Assembly: GCF_016055025.1 (NCBI RefSeq)
Contig: NZ_JAECVW010000014.1
Strand: one strand, 5' to 3'
Origin: Thermoactinomyces intermedius
Lineage (GTDB): Bacteria > Bacillota > Bacilli > Thermoactinomycetales > Thermoactinomycetaceae
DNA: 45,328 nt
Each line of letters begins with the position of its first letter. Positions within the stretch are counted from its first letter, which is position 1. Below the pieces are notes generated by a model. The model did no database searches and was not told where the DNA came from. It was given only the letters and a program-made list of their open reading frames with translations. A program made the translations under genes and the position numbers. Positions 43,501-45,328 of this stretch are shown piece by piece.

Positions 43501-45328
43501 ACAACTTTTTTGACTTGGGGGGCCACTCTCTGAAAGCGATGATGCTTTCTTCGCGGGTGAGCAAGGAATTGAATGCGGACTTGCCGTTAAGGGAGATTTT
43601 TGCCCGGCCGACGGTACAGCAACAAGCGGCCTTTTTGCAAGATACGGGCAAAAAAGAATACACCGGGATCGCCCCGGCACCGGAGATGAAGGATTATCCG
43701 GTGACTTCCGCGCAGAAGCGCCTGTATATGGTCAGCCAACTGGAAGGAATGGGCACCAGTTACAATATGCCTTATGTGTTCCGGATTCACGGTGATTTGT
43801 CCGTTCCGGTTTTAGAAAGCGTCTTGCAATCTCTGGTGGACCGGCACGAATCGTTGAGAACTTCTTTCCATATGATCGCCGGGGAATTAAGGCAGAAAAT
43901 CCATCCCGATGCCCGGTTGGTCGTCGAGCATTACCAAGCCGGCGGGAAATGGCAAGAAAAACGTGCCATTCAAGAATTTATCCGCCCGTTTGATTTGCAA
44001 AAGGCGCCGTTGATGCGTGCCGGGGTGTTGGAACGTACGGACACCCGGGAAAAGTATCTGTTGTTGGATTTCCATCATATCGTGGCCGACGGTGTTTCGA
44101 TCCGGCAATGGTTTTCCGACTTTTCGCGGCGGATGCAGGGGGAAGCGCTGCCGTCGCTTCCGTTGCAATACAAGGATTATGCTTATTGGCAACAACATGA
44201 GAAACAAAAAGACCGTTGGAAAAAACATGAGGAGTACTGGTTGAATGAACTTTCCGGCGAGTTGCCCGTTTTGCAATTGCCGACCGACTTTCCGCGCCCG
44301 AAAGTGCAGCGTTTTGACGGGGATCAGCATTCTTTTGAAATGGATGCGGGATTGTCGGACCGGTTAAGGCAGCTGGCTGATGAGCAGAATGCAACGATGT
44401 ATATGGTGTTGTTTGCCGCTTATCATGTCCTGCTCGCCAAGTACACGGAGCAGGAAGATTTGATTGTCGGATCCCCCATCGCCGGAAGGCCGCATGCAGA
44501 TCTGGAGTCGATGGTGGGCATGTTTGCCAACACGCTGGCGGTCCGGACCCGGCCGACACCGGATGTTTCGTTTTCCCGATTCCTCGGGCGATTGAAAGAA
44601 CAGATCCTGGAGATGGCAGAGCATCAGGATTATCCCTTTGAAGAACTGGTGGAAAAATTGGGGGCGGAACGGGATTTAAGCCGGAATCCTCTTTTTGACA
44701 CCATGTTTTCATTGCAAAAGAATGAATTGCCGCCCCTGCGATTCCGGGATTTTTCGCTGGAACTGGTTGAATGGGATTGGAAAAAATCCAAGTTCGATAT
44801 GAGCTGGATCCTGATCGAAGATGAGAAAATCAAAGGGATCGTGGAATTTGCCACGCATCTGTTCAAGCCGGAAACGGTAAAAAGAATGGTTCGCCATTAT
44901 CTTCATATTTTAAAGCAAATCACGGAGAATCCGGACCTTCGCCTGTCGGACATCAAATTAATTACGCCGGATGAAGAGCATCAGGTGTTAAACCATTTCA
45001 ATGCGTATCGTCTGGAGTATCCACGGGGAAGAACGATTCCGTCCTGGTTTGAAGAACGGGTGGAAAAACAGCCGGACCGGGTGGCAGTGGTATGCGGCGA
45101 AGAAAAGTGGACCTATGAAGAGTTAAACCGGCAGGCCAACCGCCTGGCCCATGCGTTGAGGAAAAAAGGGATCGGCCGTGAGCAATTGGTCGGCATCCTG
45201 ATGTTCCCGTCCAAAGAGATGATGGCGGTGGTACTGGGTGTTTTGAAAGCGGGGGCGGCGTACGTTCCGATCGACCCGCAATATCCGGCGGACCGGATTC
45301 AGTATATGTTGAAAGACAGCGGGGCTTC
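40533..45328 (+). CDS. Second non-ribosomal peptide synthetase (partial, runs off the window)
   Basis: The open frame continues past the right edge (1598 complete codons visible). ATG 40533 follows TAGGAGG. Visible domains: an N-terminal docking stretch that starts MEKKQVDIYSLSPMQEAML; a C domain with HHILLDGW at residue 141, DCL type, as expected after an upstream epimerase; A4 from 451 with YTSGSTGKPKG at 609 and pocket code DGFFVGGVFK, close to A2 and probably Ile or Val; T4 with Ser999 in LGGHSLKAM, the non-epimerising form; a C domain with HHIVADG at 1181, LCL type; and the start of A5 at 1489, cut before its specificity residues. Any epimerase, further modules or thioesterase lie outside. 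It is in the same orientation as the first NRPS gene, 75 bases downstream, and likely one operon. Confidence 0.93.
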   Translation, partial: MEKKQVDIYSLSPMQEAMLFHSLYDQGNSYFKQLLIQVEGDFDPGLFEKSLNVLIERYDIFRTVFLYKKLKKPRQVVLQERKAKIQYQDFSHFPEDERNQKIEAWIRKDQTKPFDLSKDLLLRVSVLKTGAQQYQIVFSSHHILLDGWCMGIVFEDLFEIYGKLKNHEPVPRKKVTQYRELIRWLENQDPKETEQYWKQYLAGYEGHAKIPGAKTARGDDYKLEEVRYSLDETLTRQFNQLAREHHLTLNNVFQTIWGLMLQRYNHTDDVVFGSVVSGRNKDIPRIQEIVGLFINTIPVRVKASGDERFIDLARQVQQAALASEPYDYASLTDIQKAAQCGDSLVDHIVVFENYVFDSNIFHKYRHQLGFVVTDAKSTFEKTNYDFNVIVVPGEKFTILFQYNGQVYQREDVESCFRHFERIVRQVIENPDCRLKDIELVSPSEKQKWFEWNQTDADYPRDKTIQEIFEEQAETSPQQIALKFRGNTMTYKELNEQANQLARVLRKQGVRRGDIVGLMTERSFEMMIGMLAAVKAGGAYMPIDPEYPDDRKEFMLEDAGAPVLLVQPGLKVPAGYEGRVIELAPGEWAGEEKSNPENVNQPDDLLYVMYTSGSTGKPKGILTMHYNVMRTVINNGYIKVHAEDRLLQLSNYCFDGSTFDIYNALLNGATLVLVPKEASKDFAALTKLIREEEITVAFMTTSLFNTVVDLDLDCLKNLRKIVFGGEKASVKHVQKAVQALGGNRLINGYGPTETTVFAATYSIDSSVLATHRVLIGKPLNNTSLYVLDPWGNLQPPGIPGELCVSGDGVAKAYLNRPELNETRFVPDPFHPGRRMYRTGDLVRLLPDGHLEYLERMDNQVKIRGHRIETGEVEKGLFAHPDVLNAVVLADKDENGHSYLCAYVVLKKDVSPSALRAHMSKALPEYMIPDYFVKMDQLPFTPNGKVDLRALPKPAEALESKSDYVAPTNPVEEKLVKVWQEVLDTDRVGIHDNFFDLGGHSLKAMMLSSRVSKELNADLPLREIFARPTVQQQAAFLQDTGKKEYTGIAPAPEMKDYPVTSAQKRLYMVSQLEGMGTSYNMPYVFRIHGDLSVPVLESVLQSLVDRHESLRTSFHMIAGELRQKIHPDARLVVEHYQAGGKWQEKRAIQEFIRPFDLQKAPLMRAGVLERTDTREKYLLLDFHHIVADGVSIRQWFSDFSRRMQGEALPSLPLQYKDYAYWQQHEKQKDRWKKHEEYWLNELSGELPVLQLPTDFPRPKVQRFDGDQHSFEMDAGLSDRLRQLADEQNATMYMVLFAAYHVLLAKYTEQEDLIVGSPIAGRPHADLESMVGMFANTLAVRTRPTPDVSFSRFLGRLKEQILEMAEHQDYPFEELVEKLGAERDLSRNPLFDTMFSLQKNELPPLRFRDFSLELVEWDWKKSKFDMSWILIEDEKIKGIVEFATHLFKPETVKRMVRHYLHILKQITENPDLRLSDIKLITPDEEHQVLNHFNAYRLEYPRGRTIPSWFEERVEKQPDRVAVVCGEEKWTYEELNRQANRLAHALRKKGIGREQLVGILMFPSKEMMAVVLGVLKAGAAYVPIDPQYPADRIQYMLKDSGA

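Noticed and set aside
28902..45328. Long direct repeats suggesting a repeat array or mobile DNA
   Set aside because: The repeats are homologous C, A, T and E domains within NRPS modules, which explains the recurring motifs.

Overview
The window looks like the chromosome of a spore-forming, low-to-moderate-GC Firmicute. Gene order from rimP to rnjB follows Bacillus closely: rimP-nusA-rnpM-ylxQ-infB-ylxP-rbfA-nrnA-truB-ribF-rpsO-pnp-ylxY-mlpA-(dut)-ymxH-dpaA-dpaB-asd-dapG-dapA-rnjB. Dipicolinate synthase and a Spo0E-like phosphatase point to endospore formation. The balanced base composition, the 16S 3' end and the non-ribosomal peptide synthetase (NRPS) genes would fit Thermoactinomycetaceae (Thermoactinomyces/Laceyella relatives). 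That family placement is inference, not proof.

Layout. (1) Positions 1-184 are the 3' end of a 16S rRNA gene, followed within about 80 bases by a perfect intrinsic terminator rather than a tRNA or 23S gene. (2) 405-5230 is a mixed block: msrB, pepF (minus strand), an Hsp20 chaperone, and a small helical protein overlapping a glutamate-synthase-like FMN enzyme. (3) 5333-16145 is the conserved transcription/translation/RNA-decay superoperon, with its own promoter, a leader hairpin, a separate rpsO promoter and leader, and terminators after rpsO and pnp. (4) 16213-24402 holds ylxY, mlpA, dut, a Spo0E-like gene, ymxH, dpaAB, asd, dapG and dapA. Here aspartate is converted to 4-hydroxy-tetrahydrodipicolinate for lysine, cell wall and spore dipicolinate. 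(5) 24437-26262 is rnjB with its own promoter and terminator. (6) 26306-28483 carries accessory genes: a GH25+CHAP lysin broken by an in-frame TGA, a small one-helix membrane protein and a Gdx/SugE-type exporter. (7) From 28810 to the right edge is an NRPS operon.

NRPS. The first enzyme (3851 aa) reads: C-domain remnant - A(Leu) - T - C - A(Ile-like) - T - E - C(DCL type) - A(aromatic) - T - E - short docking tail. The second enzyme, cut by the window edge, reads C(DCL type) - A(Ile/Val-like) - T - C - A(partial). Domain subtypes agree with one another: each DCL-type C domain follows an E domain, and LCL-type domains follow modules without E. The inferred start of the peptide is L-Leu - D-Ile(allo) - D-aromatic - Ile/Val - X. 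The first module has only the C-terminal lobe of a condensation domain, and its third A domain has a Phe-like pocket with Ala replacing the pocket-floor Trp. The peptide identity is unproven. Cyclic peptides such as the thermoactinoamides reported from Thermoactinomyces are one possibility to test.

Many genes begin with TTG or GTG behind strong Shine-Dalgarno sequences. Several starts below were therefore placed by ribosome-binding-site spacing and family alignment rather than by the longest reading frame.
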